64,000 bases of DNA, from positions 24,205,801 through 24,269,800 of the forward strand of contig JAWZYU010000019.1 of NCBI GenBank assembly GCA_038380435.1, read 5' to 3'. Within the stretch, counting starts at the first letter, position 1; every line of letters starts with the position of its first letter. This document shows positions 33,073 through 45,149 of the stretch, piece by piece. Made by a program: the position numbers and the translations under genes. This stretch comes from Ryuthela nishihirai. Its lineage: Eukaryota > Arthropoda > Arachnida > Araneae > Heptathelidae. The notes beneath the pieces were generated by a model. That model had not been told where the DNA came from, did not search any database, and worked only from the letters and a program-made list of their open reading frames with translations.

Positions 33073-33560
33073 CAAGAAAATTGTTTAAGTTTATTAAAAA
33101 GCGGAAAAAAATTCATACTGGAATGGCGTTCTGTTCATTGCGACCCGATCTTGACTTAGCACCCCTTTCCCTGGGATCTCTTTCCCTTACTTATTTCTTG
33201 ATCGATACCTGCTCTTTCGTTTATATTGATATTACTGAAGAATTTTAAGTCTCTATGAATTATTTTTAGCATTTTTCGCTTCAAATAACATTACGATATT
33301 AATTTTGCTTAGTGTTTTGAAAATCTGTGTTTCTTCCATGTAAGTTTCGTGACTCTCTTTGAAACTCTTTAGGTATTGTACTTTAATCTTATCTCCTCGC
33401 ATTTATTGTTAAGATCATGGCGCCTAAAAAACAAGATGGCCACCTCGCTAAAGAATGCAGCTCTCGCTAGCAAAGCATCAAGCTCGCCAGTGGGTAGAAG
33501 GGTCACTCCCTGCCCTTAGCGCTGGTTTGTCGCTTTCGGACGACGATCTTTTGGCGTCAG
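33073..33560. other. Unannotated sequence
   Basis: No supported gene. A 62-codon frame at 33060-33248 overlaps the MITE end and has no recognised domain. Confidence 0.4.
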
Positions 33561-33575
33561 TCTCTAAATGTGTTG

Positions 33576-33962
33576 GGGCAGGGGTGACTTAGTCGGTAGC
33601 GCGCCAGGCTCGTAATCTGTAGTTCCCAGGTTCGAGGCCCAGCTGGGTTAGCGTTGAGATTTATCTCCGCAAAATTCCCCGCCCTGCCCACGGTCAGTAG
33701 GGGACACCGATGGGCTTGGAAAGGACGCCGTCCGTCGGATGGGACGTTAAGCAGTGGCCCCGTGTGCGGGAGAGCCATACCCTGTGCACGTTAAAGAACA
33801 CGCTGGTTGGCCTTGACGGGAGGCTACCATCTGTCTCCCAACAGCTGTTACAGTGGGTCCCCTCCCCGAACCTTCTCTGAGCCTTCGGGGGTCCATGTGA
33901 CCTGGCCATTTAGCCCATGGTGTGAAAAAGAGTGCCGCTCAGAGGTAAAACAACCCAACAAC
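33576..33962 (+). mobile_element. Full-length SINE family 2 with target duplication
   Basis: Complete element from 'ggcaggggtgacttagtcgg' to 'gaggtaaaacaacccaac'. Flanks CTCTAAATGTGTTG occur at 33562-33575 and 33963-33976. The A box is altered (gacttagtcgg) relative to the 15964 copy. Confidence 0.95.
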
Positions 33963-34082
33963 CTCTAAATGTGTTGAAACTATCTTCAAATTCCAAGACT
34001 CTGTTTAGCGATTGTCTCATTACTCAGTGAAGCAGTTACTTCTGTTCTGCAAGAAATAAAAAGGACTGTTGAGTTTTCTATT

Positions 34083-34632
34083 GCAGGCTATACACGAGCT
34101 AAGAGATCAGCTTAGGTGAAGAGAAAGGCAATTCTACGCTGATTCTCGCTCAAAAGATGGCGCTGAATATCGCCAGATTCCTAGGGGTGGGTGAGGGGTG
34201 AGTTTAACCACAGGGAGGACATTAGGAGGCTTCTGTATTGTTTGTGCTAAAGAGGGGTCAGGAACTGATTTCTAAAAATAGCTTCAGTAGGAGGAAAACG
34301 CCCCCAACGAGAAGCTAAATACCCTAAGGTTGGACAAGCCTAGGGTATTTAGCTGTCGTTGGGGGCGTTGTTGGCCAAGCTTAGGGTATTTAGCTTCTCG
34401 TTGGGGGCGTTGTTGGCCAAGCTTAGGGTATTTAGCTTCTCGTTGGGGGCGTTTTCCTCTTATTGAAGCTATTTTTAGAAATCAGTTCCTGACCCCTCTT
34501 TGGCACAAACAATACAGAAGCCTCCTAATGTCCTCCCTGTGGTCAAACTAACCCCCCCCCACCACCCCCTAGGAATCGGGCGATATTCAGCGCCATCTTT
34601 TGATCCCTTTGCTCATGTATAGCCTGCATAGA
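34083..34632. mobile_element. Foldback element with 42-bp tandem subrepeats (family B)
   Basis: Outer ends GCAGGCTATACA and TGTATAGCCTGC. The arms share, in inverted form, 'agatggcgctgaatatcgcc', 'ggaggacattaggaggcttc' and 'gaactgatttctaaaaatag'. Near the centre the right arm carries three tandem ~42-bp units (34341-34455, 'tagggtatttagcttctcgt' + 'tgggggcgttgttggccaag' + 'ct'), whereas the left arm has one. No transposase was seen. Confidence 0.85.
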
Positions 34633-35045
34633 AGCCCTAAGTTTCTGCTTCGTCGAGCTCCCGATTTCGTTTGCTTTTCACAGCTGAAATAGTTCTTACG
34701 ATCATTTTTTTCGAGAATGTTTTTAATTTTATTGAGTAATTCTTTAGGCCAAACTTCTTTACGTATCCATTATAAATACACAGATAACCTGTAGATATAG
34801 AATTCAACAATTATTCATCTGAAAAAAAATTATTGCACGTCACATCAGCAATAATTTCCTTCAGATGAATAATCCTTTACGTATATTTGTAGTTTAATTT
34901 TATTTACGTTTTTATACGTATATATTATAATTTCAGTTATAAATTATTTTTCCAAAAAATCAAAAGAAATTAGACCATATCGAAATATTTAATGTGGTCT
35001 ATATTTAATAATTTAATATATATATGAGTTTTGTACTGTGATAAA
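34633..35045. other. AT-rich sequence with one inverted repeat
   Basis: Arms 'attattcatctga' and 'tcagatgaataat' lie at about 34811 and 34860, around a loop containing 'attattgcacgtcacatcag'. No gene was seen. Confidence 0.5.
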
Positions 35046-35670
35046 AAGATTTAATTCTGATGGCCAAGGGATTAGCTTACTTGACTACTAATGAAAAAGA
35101 CCTGGGTTCGAGCCTCGGATAACGGTTGGGTTGTTTTACCTCTGAGCGACACTTTTTTGCACACCATGGGCTAAATGGCCAGGTCACATGGACCCCGAAG
35201 GCTCAGAGAAAGTTAGGGGAGGGGACCCACTGTAACAGCTGTTGGGAGATAGATGGTAGCCTCCTGTCAAGGCCATCCAGCGTGTTCTTTAATGTGCACA
35301 GGGTATGGCTCTCCCGCACACGGGGCCATGGCTTAACGTCCCATCCGACGGATGGCGGCCTTTCCAAGCCCATCGGTGCCCCCTACTGACCATGGGCAGG
35401 GCGGGGAACTTTTGCGGAGATAAATCTCAACGTTGACCCAGCTGGCACCCCCGAACCTGGGAACTGCAGATTACGAGCCTGGCGTGCTACCGACTGAGCC
35501 ACCCCCGCCCCCCTCGGATAAGGAAATGATATTTCGTTTCTGTGTATGTGTTATTGTGTTGACTCTCTGGTTCCACACAATGATACTGTGATATAGTTAT
35601 ACTCACAGGCTCTTTTCAGACCGACATGGCAAGCAGCTGGTTGAAGAATTTTTTTTTTATAAAAGCTTGG
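35046..35670 (+). mobile_element. SINE family 1 split by a SINE family 2 insertion
   Basis: The family-1 head (B box 'gggttcgagcctcgg') ends at about 35122, and its body resumes at 35512 ('ctcggataaggaaatgatat' ... 'ggcaagcagctggttgaag'). Confidence 0.85.
35123..35511 (-). mobile_element. Full-length SINE family 2 nested in SINE family 1
   Basis: It runs from 'ggttgggttgttttacctct' to 'gactgagccacccccgcccc', reverse orientation, flanked by CCTCGGATAA at 35113-35122 and 35512-35521. Confidence 0.93.
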
Positions 35671-36249
35671 CAGAATCTTTTTAGTCTCTGATTTTCTCAG
35701 AACGTTTATGTTTTCAAAAATTTAGAGTAAATTTGAAATAATTAACTGGAAAGAATTTGGCTGTCCTGAGTAGGATTGGAACCCGGTCTCCCAGAATCCA
35801 TCCAGGACAACCATTTTTTTTTTCAGCTAATTATTTGAAGTACTTCTTGTCTACAGAATTTTTTCCTTTCATACTTTATTAGTGAATTAGAGTATATTTA
35901 AAAAAAAATTGTTCTACCTAAACTTGGTTTGCAAATGCCTGGTGTAACAGTTGCCATTAGTTACACTAATCCTAGTAATTGAAACCATACATGAGGAATC
36001 ATGTTCGCTTATTATTTCTGTGGGTTTACAATAATTATTTTTTAACAGAAAATTTATTTAATAGTTGTCAGTTCCAACTTAGGGTAGCTGCTTATAAAAA
36101 CAATATCTCAGTTTTTAATGTGATCAATTTTTTTTATTTAATTAAATACTGAGGAAACTTCTTTAGCTATTGAAAAGCACATTTAGAAATCCATATCGAA
36201 CGCTCATCTTCCCAATTTTCTTCCGATGAAACAAAATGCTGTGTATTGC
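35671..36249. other. Unannotated sequence with a tRNA-like remnant
   Basis: On the minus strand, 35825-35755 reads 'ttgtcctggatgg' ... 'ccgggttccaatcctac' ... 'caggaca', with pairable acceptor ends and a B box. The middle is too short for a functional tRNA, so a SINE or tRNA fragment is likely. Nothing else was recognised. Confidence 0.35.
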
Positions 36250-37009
36250 ATGAGACATTTGCAGTCAAATTCCACTGGATAAATTTAGTTCTAACTCAGA
36301 AATATCTATGTTTTCCTCTCTGCTATATTCCATTTCCAATCTTCTTTCTTCCCTATCTCTTTCTTCTTTCTATCTTCCATATTTCAACTCCCTCTCCGCG
36401 ACTGATTTCGGACCTGAATCGCTCATTTCGACCAGATTCGAACCATATCTGCTAACACCCTATTCTACCCCAACATCGCTATCCATCCTATAAATTTCAC
36501 TAACTTCCCCACTTTCACCAGCCTCAATGTGTCTGGTTAAATCAACGCTCCCATCCTGCTCAGTTCCACCCTTAGTTTTATCGCGACTCCTCAACATCAT
36601 TGGCAACTCAAATTAGTATAAAAATAAAAAAAGAAATCAAAACCACAGACCTCTCCTTTCCGCGAAGATCGGCTCTGCTCACTTGCCTGCTGCACCTGAA
36701 GTATCCTTCCAAAACTAGGAACCTCTTTCACAGTAATGGAACACACGAAATCTCAGCGAAGATCTCGATGATGTAGCACTCGGGGAAATTGCACTCTGTA
36801 GAACAGTGAACTGGATGCAGCTTAGCCCATTGAACTGCTTGCAGATTCCTCACTTTCACGGAATCACTGACACAGAACCACAAATTCTTTTAAATTTCTT
36901 ACACTTTTTCTTCTTTCTCTCAGCGGAAATTTTCTTCCTCCTTTTCTTTTAGAATAATGGACCTCTTCTTCAGCATACGAAAGATAATGCTATCGTGGAC
37001 TACGCCAAA
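36250..37009 (-). pseudogene. Putative LTR-retrotransposon leader and gag start
   Basis: Read on the minus strand, 'tttggcgtagtccacgatag' directly follows a TGT...ACA-bounded segment, in the position of a primer-binding site. A long leader leads to ATGATG at 36600-36595, opening MMLRSRDKTKGGTEQDGSVD, which stops at TAG after 45 codons. A charged, degenerate Glu/Arg-rich frame then continues toward 36250. Short charged gag starts like this occur in arthropod Ty3/gypsy elements. The element is truncated with no pol, and the assignment is inferred from layout. Confidence 0.45.
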
Positions 37010-38009
37010 TGTCGTGGCGCAGGTGGTAAGGGGAACGACGGCGATTTTTATTTCGTCATTTGATATTAGATTTTCTTTTTGACCTGCGCCGAATGTCATA
37101 TTGGGCGAGATGATAAACGATTTTCATACTCTATAGTAGAGGACGATCAATTAGTCCCTTGATTACCTTCACCCTTATTTCGGTGAAATAACAGGTTTGC
37201 AGTTGTTACATCCATAACGACATGTGCCTCAGACTTATTGCACCAAGTGATGTACAGAAATATGTCCAACAATTCACGCACCAGAGTTCTATAGGTACAG
37301 TCGCTCAAAAAAGTATCCGAACGCTATGGTTGAATACAAAATTCAGAAAAAAATCCGGCAACGATTTTTTTTAGAAATTAATGATCTGGCAACCTTCGTG
37401 TACGGTACACGAAGGTTACCAGATCATTAATTTCTAAAAAAATCGTTGCCAGTTGTTTTTTCTGAACTTTGTATGCAACCATAGCGTTCGGATACTTTTT
37501 TGACCGACTGTACGATATAGTTTATTCACACTTATATACAATCACATGCTGGAGATGCTCTCGACTCCGTACGCCTTTGCTGCCTTGCTGCTGCAAACAA
37601 TTATGCAATGAGGTGGAGAACCGCACTTTGCAGATTCTCGCTTTACCGACCTCAAACTCGGCGAAAGGATATCCAACCTTTGCTTACAATGTGGTTCACA
37701 CAGAACTCACTTCAGTTTTACAGAACTGTATTTGATTCACCAAGAATCTTGATTCTCACACAGAATCGAACCCTCTGCTTAAGGGTTTTCTTTGAGTAAG
37801 AGCAGTGTTCTTTGACATATTTTCAAACCTCCTTCCCCTTTGACAGCGACGTTCAAGACTATTCTTTCCTTATTGCCCAGCTCATCTCCAGCGCTCACAC
37901 TCTCGCCCCAGGCTAGTTGTAAAAGACCATAAAAGGTCTTTTGGGACTCGTCATCCCGTGCAGGCAGCCAGCTCAGACCCGAAAACAACATCATGAGCCA
38001 CATCCCACA
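37010..38009 (-). mobile_element. Putative long terminal repeat (with MITE insertion)
   Basis: On the minus strand the segment would start TGTGGGATGTGG (38009) and end CACGACA (37010). It contains TATATAAG and AATAAA at 37538-37521, a plausible promoter and polyadenylation signal. Subtracting the 213-bp MITE leaves about 785 bp, a normal LTR size. No second LTR exists in the window to confirm the ends. Confidence 0.4.
37298..37510. mobile_element. Palindromic TA-target MITE, full length
   Basis: 213 bp, CAGTCGCTCAAAAAAGTATC at the left and ...TTTTTTGACCGACTG at the right, TA on both sides. The centre has 'cgtgtacggtacacg'. It shares the GACCGACTG variant with the 33070 copy. Confidence 0.92.
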
Positions 38010-38329
38010 ATAGCACTTCCAAAAACACACTTAATGCATACAAATATTTACAACAACAAAAATGCAATAAAAATAAATAAATTAGAGGGACATGACAAAT
38101 AAATATGCATGTTTTATTTTGACAAAAAAAAAAGGAAGTTACTGGCTTTCGATCACTGAAAAACATATCCTTTTGCTTTTCGTAATATTTCACATATTCG
38201 AATTAATTACGTGACACTAACAAACTGTGGCATTTGTATCTGTCTTAACTTAATATTATTCATATTTTTAACTATTTGAAATACGATAGTAATATGTTTT
38301 TAATCGTTTCGAATTCTGAAAATTAAAGT

Positions 38330-39200
38330 ACTTGCGTCAGAGAAACGGGACCTTATGTCCAGGTATCACTTAGCGTTGGTTTCTCAAACACTAATTAGCC
38401 CATTAAATGAATAAAGACTTTCGCAATTTTTTGTCCTACACATGCAATCAATAGAAAGTTCTTTATCTTTATCCCTTTATTCACCTTTTCCATCTGATCA
38501 GAATGTCAATAATTTCCATATTTGTCGTTTCATGTCATCAACATTCTGTCATTCGTTCCTATAGTTCAAAAAGATATTATTATTATTTCCAAGGTTTCAA
38601 GATCAACTGATACGATTTTTTACTGACAAATAAGATGCGTGTGGAACTCATTCTCAAGAACAAGTACAGGAAACTTGTAATCAGAATGACGCTATACCAT
38701 GGTCTATTTAGATTGTTGTTTGCTGGCAGCCAACCATCAGAGCTGCTACTTCCCTTTCGTTTATGATTGACACTAGTCTGGACGATCCAACACGATGGCA
38801 TTACATTCATTAAAGGTAGCGATTTACTGCTATTCAACGAATGTAAGAAACAAATTTCAAGTGAAAAATACTTCCCCCCTCTTCAGTTGCATTCTATAGG
38901 ACAATCAAATGTCCCAAATAAAAAGTTACAAGAAATGCAGAAAATTAATCGGCAAAAGAAATATGGAAAAGTAATCATAACACAATAATGGCGCATAAGT
39001 CTTAACTTGAGAAACTAAGAATAAAGAAAACTAAGACATTGCGATATGGATCGTTTTATAAGATGCAACAGATATGTAAACAGATTTAATAATATAAACA
39101 TTTCATTTCGAAAAAGAGATATCTTACTCAGTAGTTCTCTGTGAAGGCTAAATGGTAATTAATATTGTCAATGCCTTTGAAAAGCCATCATTAATTCTGT
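38330..39200 (+). repeat. Diverged duplicated segment, copy 1
   Basis: It aligns in order with 45150-45720: 'cactaattagcccattaaat', 'cattcaccttttccatctga', 'gatatggatcg', 'agatgcaacagatatg' and 'cctttgaaaagcc'. It carries about 250 bp more (38600-38880) than the other copy. The minus frame 38837-38583 (84 codons, one hydrophobic stretch) lies in that extra part and has no recognised domain. Confidence 0.65.
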
Positions 39201-40640
39201 TTTCCTCTCTCCATTATACACAAATATTTTGCTTACGCCTAAGTTTGGTTTGCTGTGTAACTAGCTGTTATCCATAACAGACGTCAACTATTTCATATGG
39301 CAGAATTTTACTCCATCTGGAGTTTAGTTAAATGACAATATCTGAACGTTCTTTTAACTCTGGAATTCTCAAACCTTTCCAAGAGACACACCCCATAAAA
39401 CAATGTATGGAATAACTCGCACTCACATTTTCTGGTCTTCTTCCTTTGCTTATTTTTAAAAAATAAATAAAATTAAAAAGCTTATTTCCAAATATGTTTC
39501 TCTCGCATTCCATGGACACCATCTCCCATCCCTGGTTAAGAACCCTTGGTTAAAGCAACGGCGATTAAATGCCCATTTTAAAACACAACTTTAGGATTAC
39601 TTGTCTCAGAATAGTTTCGCATGCTTAAAAGTTTTTAGCTCCTTTAATTTTGTTTGCTACAGCAGTTCTTAAATTATAATCCGCTGTGCAGCTCCCATTT
39701 TTTAAAATATTAAATATGTCGGATCCCATTTTTCACTCTGTAACCATTGATAAACCCCATTTTCATCCTGTAAACATGAAGGACAGCCATTTTTTTTCAG
39801 TAAACATGGTATTCATATAATTTCCTTATTTTCATGTGCAAAATGCACTTTCTAACATCAACATGGTTGGATAGAGTTAATAAAATATAATATATCCAGA
39901 ATTAACCAATAACGTAAGAAACTTATAAAAAAAATGTGCAGTGTATTTATAAGATTTCGGGGAATTAAAAAAGAACATTTAATGAATTATGCATATGCCA
40001 TTATATCTCCTCCCTATTTTAACAGTTCCAAAACTCAACTTATTTGACGTAGTTGAAATTCTATTCGAAAACCTATTTGAATTAGTCTAAATAACGATCA
40101 ATATTTGTGTCAATGAAATTTACTTTCTTTAAGGTTTGAAGAAATTTCGTTTTTTGTAGCAATGTATGCTTTCTTTTAAATTCTGCCATTCAGTGGTGCG
40201 AATTTTGCTTGATTCTTAAAGGTTTTCCAGCTAAATTTGACGAAATTTGGCTTTAGTTAGGGAAAAAGAAAATAATACTATTAACCACTTTTAAACTTAA
40301 CAACGCACTAACAACGCACTATTAAACTTAAGTGGAAGGACAGATCTCAAAGGATCATCAATGATCAATTGAATATTATTGTCCTTTATTTAAAAAAAAA
40401 GTTTAATCGATAATTACGTCTTCAATCTACAGATTCATTAATGAATTAAGCATATAACTAGAGGAGCTTTTTAATTTACTCGTAATTATATTTTATTTCA
40501 TTTCAATATTATTATTTTTTTAACTATAAGCAAGTTTTCTTCGGCGGTTGAAGCATTATAATGTATGTATGTCAAGAATGTTTTCATAAATAAAGTTTGA
40601 TTTGCTTTCAAGGCAAGATTAGGGTCCAGAAAGCCCTAGG
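39201..40640. other. Unannotated AT-rich sequence with a small tandem repeat
   Basis: At 39690-39813 about four degenerate ~32-bp units begin 'cccatttt' and contain 'gtaaacatg'. No gene was seen. Confidence 0.45.
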
Positions 40641-40664
40641 CAAGGCCTGGGCAAAACCTTTAGA

Positions 40665-41030
40665 TGAAAGGTCGCATGGAAAACTGAAGTGGAAGAGCGG
40701 ATCGCATGAGAGACTAAAGTGGAAGGAAGGGTCGCATAGTAAAGTGACGTGGAAAGGCGAGTTGCATGGAAAACTGAAGTGAAAGGATGGATCGCATAGG
40801 AAAAACTGAGGTGGAAGGACGGGTCGCATAGGTAACTGAAGTGAAAGGACGGGTCGCATGGAAAACTGAAGTAGACGGATGGATCGCATAGGAAAAACTG
40901 AAGTGGAAGGACGGGTCGCATAGGTAACTGAAGTGGAAGGACGGGTCGCATAGGTAACTGAAGTGAAAGGAAGGGTCGCATATGGAAAACTGAAGTGGAA
41001 GGACGGGTCGCATAGAAACCTGAAGTGGAG
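40665..41030. repeat. ~30-bp minisatellite
   Basis: About 11-12 units of 'gtggaaggacgggtcgcata' + 'ggtaactgaa', with 3-4 nt length variants (ggaaaaactgaa). It is nearly free of stops in all three minus frames, which gives overlapping Pro/Ser/Thr-rich frames up to 153 codons that are artefacts of the repeat. Confidence 0.9.
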
Positions 41031-41034
41031 GGCA

Positions 41035-42609
41035 CCAAAGAAATATATTATCAATACCGTATGCATCATAATCGAAGGAAAAAAAAGCCTGAAATGAAAT
41101 CTAACAATATAATTTTATTAAAATTAATTATTTTAATGATGACTCAATTCGCCGAAATTGGCTTTTTTGCCCTCTATACGTTCTTTTTCTGTTGTACAAA
41201 TTTAATTTATTTTTCATCGGTTGTTCGGGGCTGCTCAAAAAGAGATCGTTGGCCTTAGTTTGCCCATACCTGCCCTAGCAGAGCTCTAAGCACCTGAGCA
41301 CTTCGGTTTCGTAGGCTCTCTGGCGGATGCATTTTTAACTCCTTTACAGGAAAAACGACCAAATATTTTCCTTTTGTCATCTGTCTATCTGTACACATAA
41401 ACTTTTTTATGTTTAGAGATAAATAAAAAACTGTTTTGAGTTAGAGAGGTATTGGCGAAATAGCACAATTCGCATTTTCGGAATCTTCCTATAGTTATAA
41501 GGAATATAATGCCTTCTAGCAGTGGAAATTTTTGAAAATTGCAAAATTTCAAAATAATATTTCAAGCGACGTAATTACATTAGAAGTTTTTCTCCTAACT
41601 TCTAAAGTAATTACTTCTACTTCTAACGTAATTACGTTAGAAGTTGATAAACTATTAAAATTCGCACTTTTAGAATGTCCCAAAAGCTTTAATTGCTCTC
41701 TCTGAAGGTGGATTCAGAAAATATGAGAATTTTAAACAAATATTACAAACAATCTATTTGGGCTAGAAATTTGATATTTTAGTAGTGGAGTGTGATAATC
41801 AAGTAGTTTACATTGGTAACAACAATTTGTCCCTTCACCCCAAGGGTTGGGGGAGAAAACTTCTAGAGGTTCTAGATCGGGGTCTGGTGTGTCGATTTCG
41901 ACCAAATGAGAATTCAAAATTATCTCGGCTAATTTTTCTCGGATAGCAAAACAGTATGTAACTGGCTTTCACAGCTCATTTAATCACTATCTATTCAAAA
42001 AGAGATCTTTTTTAAAGGTTTCATCATGCAAAGGAAAAAAGAAAAACACGGTTAATAATGTTTCGTAGACCCTTTAGTTTTCGTTGACTCCTTGGCACAT
42101 TTTATCTTTTGGATAATGTGGCCCTGCTTGTGTGAAGTCATCTATTTGTTGGATATTGCAATGCTCTGTGGATGATGGAATTGCGCACCCACCCACGGCA
42201 CTGCTGTAGCCAATCGAAGAACTCTAAGATGTTCTTTTTCTTTCTCAACCTAGAAATTCCCAGACCTGGGAAGCGAAAGCGACGATAGATCTCCTTGCAG
42301 TTTTGTAAATAAGCCTTTACTTATTAAGAGACAGGTTAATTTTTTGCCAATTACAGGGTACAGGTCGAATTGAGCTGCTCCAGTTTTATACACAGCATTG
42401 TTGATACGAAATATGTAGTTCAGTATATTACAAATAATCACTGCGAAGTAGGAAACAAATTCCTTGGAATTCGAAATTTAGTCGAAAATTTGACCTTACC
42501 ACCATAATGTTCATTAAAACTATTTAATCAGAAGTGAGTAAAATTTCTACCATAAAATAATATTACTGAATGTTTCAATCAGATAAGCATCACTTTTCCA
42601 TTCACCTAG
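41035..42609. other. Unannotated sequence
   Basis: No supported gene. Around 41560-41645, 'gtaattacnttagaagtt' phrases occur in direct and inverted order ('aacttctaaagtaattac'), forming a small hairpin-prone patch. Confidence 0.4.
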
Positions 42610-42611
42610 TA

Positions 42612-42730
42612 CAGTCGCTCAAAAAAGTATCCGAACACTATGGTTGATTACAGAATTCAGAACAAATATCTGGCATCAATTTTTTTTAGAAATCAGTGAT
42701 CTGGCAACCTTCGTGTCACGTGACACGAAG
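42612..42730. mobile_element. Left half of a palindromic MITE
   Basis: It starts CAGTCGCTCAAAAAAGTATC after TA and stops just past the central 'cgtgtcacgtgacacgaag'. The right arm is absent, so the break lies at the palindrome centre. Confidence 0.88.
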
Positions 42731-43470
42731 AAAAAGAAAGAGTTTTTCAAGAATAATTGAGTTTGGAAACGGAATTGATCCGAATCGGATCTTATTATCT
42801 CTATAGAAAACGAATCCATATAGCCTAACTAAATTGACAACAGGTACGTATTATTTTCAGTGCTTACAGCCTCTATGACGACGGGTATTCCATTTGAAGG
42901 GACTTGAAATTCTCATGAATCGACAGGAAAATGGAGGACCTTACGTCAAGTATTACAGAATGATAGAGTTCCCAATTTCTTAAGTTAAAACTTTGACTCC
43001 GATGTGTGTTACTTGCTTTGACTTATTTAAAGTAATTATTAATTTAAATGCAAACCAACGGGAAATTGAGTAACTCGGTCTTTAAGTTAGGCGCCGTTGT
43101 GGTCTCTTGTCGATAACTTGTTGGACCACCCCTCAGGTTTGTAAGCTAATTGCAAAATGATACCACGGGAATTGCAAATGCTGATGGTATCGCAGGCAAT
43201 CAATCTCGCGGGATCGCCTGGATTTTGTAAGATAGTAGTGCCTACAGAATGCGAGGGAGATGAACCCGTTTCATGATTTAAATCTTAGATCCTTTGTGTG
43301 GTTCTTTAGATTTTATCTAATCGGGGAATTCTTCCTCGTGGGTCATTTGTAATTTGATTATGCATATGAAAAAGACTAAATCCCACAAAATTGGTTTTCA
43401 TGATCTTTAGAGAAAACGGACCCAAAAATACTAAATTTTTTATTTAGTATACACCGCTGTGTGGCCAGTA
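42731..43470. other. Unannotated sequence
   Basis: Less AT-rich than its surroundings. No frame or repeat was recognised. Confidence 0.4.
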
Positions 43471-43677
43471 CAGTCGCTCAAAAAAGTATCCGAACACTGT
43501 GGTTGATTACAGAATTCAGAAAAAATATCTGGCAACGATTTTTCTAGAAATTAGTGAACCTTCGTGTCACGTGACACGAAGGTTGCCAGATCACTAATTT
43601 CTAGAAAAATCGTTGCCAGATATTTTTTCTGAATTCTGTAATCAACCACAGTTTTCGGATACTTTTTTGAGCGACTG
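43471..43677. mobile_element. Palindromic TA-target MITE, full length (reference copy)
   Basis: 207 bp. The arms match almost perfectly from CAGTCGCTCAAAAAAGTATC inward to the centre GTGTCACGTGACAC. The left arm lacks a 7-nt 'tctggca' piece present in the right arm. TA is on both sides. Confidence 0.93.
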
Positions 43678-43679
43678 TA

Positions 43680-45149
43680 CAACCAACAGTATTTTCGGAC
43701 TTGGTACACAAATTTTATCAAAAGCCTACCATATTTAATTTTCTTTCAGAACAATTTCATAAAATGGTCAATTTTAAGAAGTCGTGGCGGTGTACAGGCA
43801 TTATTGAGTACTAAGTTCAGTTCTCTGTTGTTTGTCCTGGCTGTAATCCTTTATTATGTCACTGCATTATCAGTAAGAGGAATATTTTTGGTTACACAGA
43901 TATCCATTTCCAATATGCAGCATGTACAAAGAACTAAACTCATATTTTTAAATCAGCAACCAGATTACAAGAAGTATTCCTTCTGGTTTCATCTATATTG
44001 ATTTATAGTGGCACAGGCTTAGTAATCAGAACTGATTTCTACTTTTTATGACCTACAATTACTTATGATGAACTGTTTCAAAAGTGGTTGGAATGTGATA
44101 ATATTGTAAGTTTTGCATCATTTAGGGAAGCTGTTGTAGATAAAGATGTAACTCGATATGATTTTCATGTTTTCCATGAAGAAGAGTTTGTTTGAATTTG
44201 CAAAATGAATTTTTATAGTGATGATTAAGAAGTGAAAAATTTCTCATTGAGTCTTACATTTGTCCCTTGATTTTTGCTGCAGATTATAGCATTCGGTCAG
44301 AAATTCATTCAAATTCCATTAAAATGCGAAAAATGTTCAGAAGCTGCAAAAAAATGGAACGCCAAATTTTGATACCTTTTAAAAAAATATCTTTTTGTTT
44401 ACAAAAGAGTGTCGATTAATGAAATTTCCAAGGTTCAATTTTCATGCATTTATTCAATATTTTAAAGGATAACGTAAATGCAATATCATAAGAAATGATC
44501 TGAAGAGTTAAATAAAACAGCAATAAAAGAAAAGCGATAAAAATAATTATATTCATTATTTTGGTTTTCGTTCGTTTGAAAGTGAATTAAGTGAGTAAGT
44601 TTCCATGAATGTTTAAGAAACGAAGTTAAAAATCTTATAAATTCTTGATTGGGACACGTTTCAATGAGATCTATAACTCTGACGAAATTTTTCCCTTAAA
44701 CTTGTAAGTGAAAGAGCATTGAGGTTTTAGCATCCATAACTTAAATTTTGGAAGTAACTTATTGATCTGAATGAGTTTTTGGCACTTGCGTTTAACAATA
44801 TTTTCGATAATCTAAAACTAAATATTGACCCTTAAACAGAGAAGGTGTGTCAAAATTACGTATCAATTGGAACTTTCCAACTGTCATAATCGAGATGTCA
44901 ATCAACTAAGAAGTGAACTAATGGATCTGTTTCAGTTTCCTTCTCGTTTGGATCGCCAATTTTTTTTATTATAAATACTTTTCAAAATATTTGCGATATC
45001 TACAGAGTAAAAAATAATATTTAGTGTAGGGATTATAAAAAACAGTTCTTATTTGCCACCAACTTACCTTTTATTCTTATTTCTGTTAATAATTTGAATT
45101 AAACTTAAATGCTTTGGAACTTAACCATCTTTTAAAATTAAATCGCTTG
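43680..45149. other. Unannotated AT-rich sequence
   Basis: The frame at 43804-44001 begins with TTG and has a hydrophobic N-terminus, but no ATG or domain supports it. No repeat was recognised. Confidence 0.4.

Noticed and set aside
40608..41069. Three overlapping minus-strand Pro/Ser-rich frames
   Set aside because: All arise from the 30-bp minisatellite; being open in several frames at once indicates low stop-codon content, not a protein.
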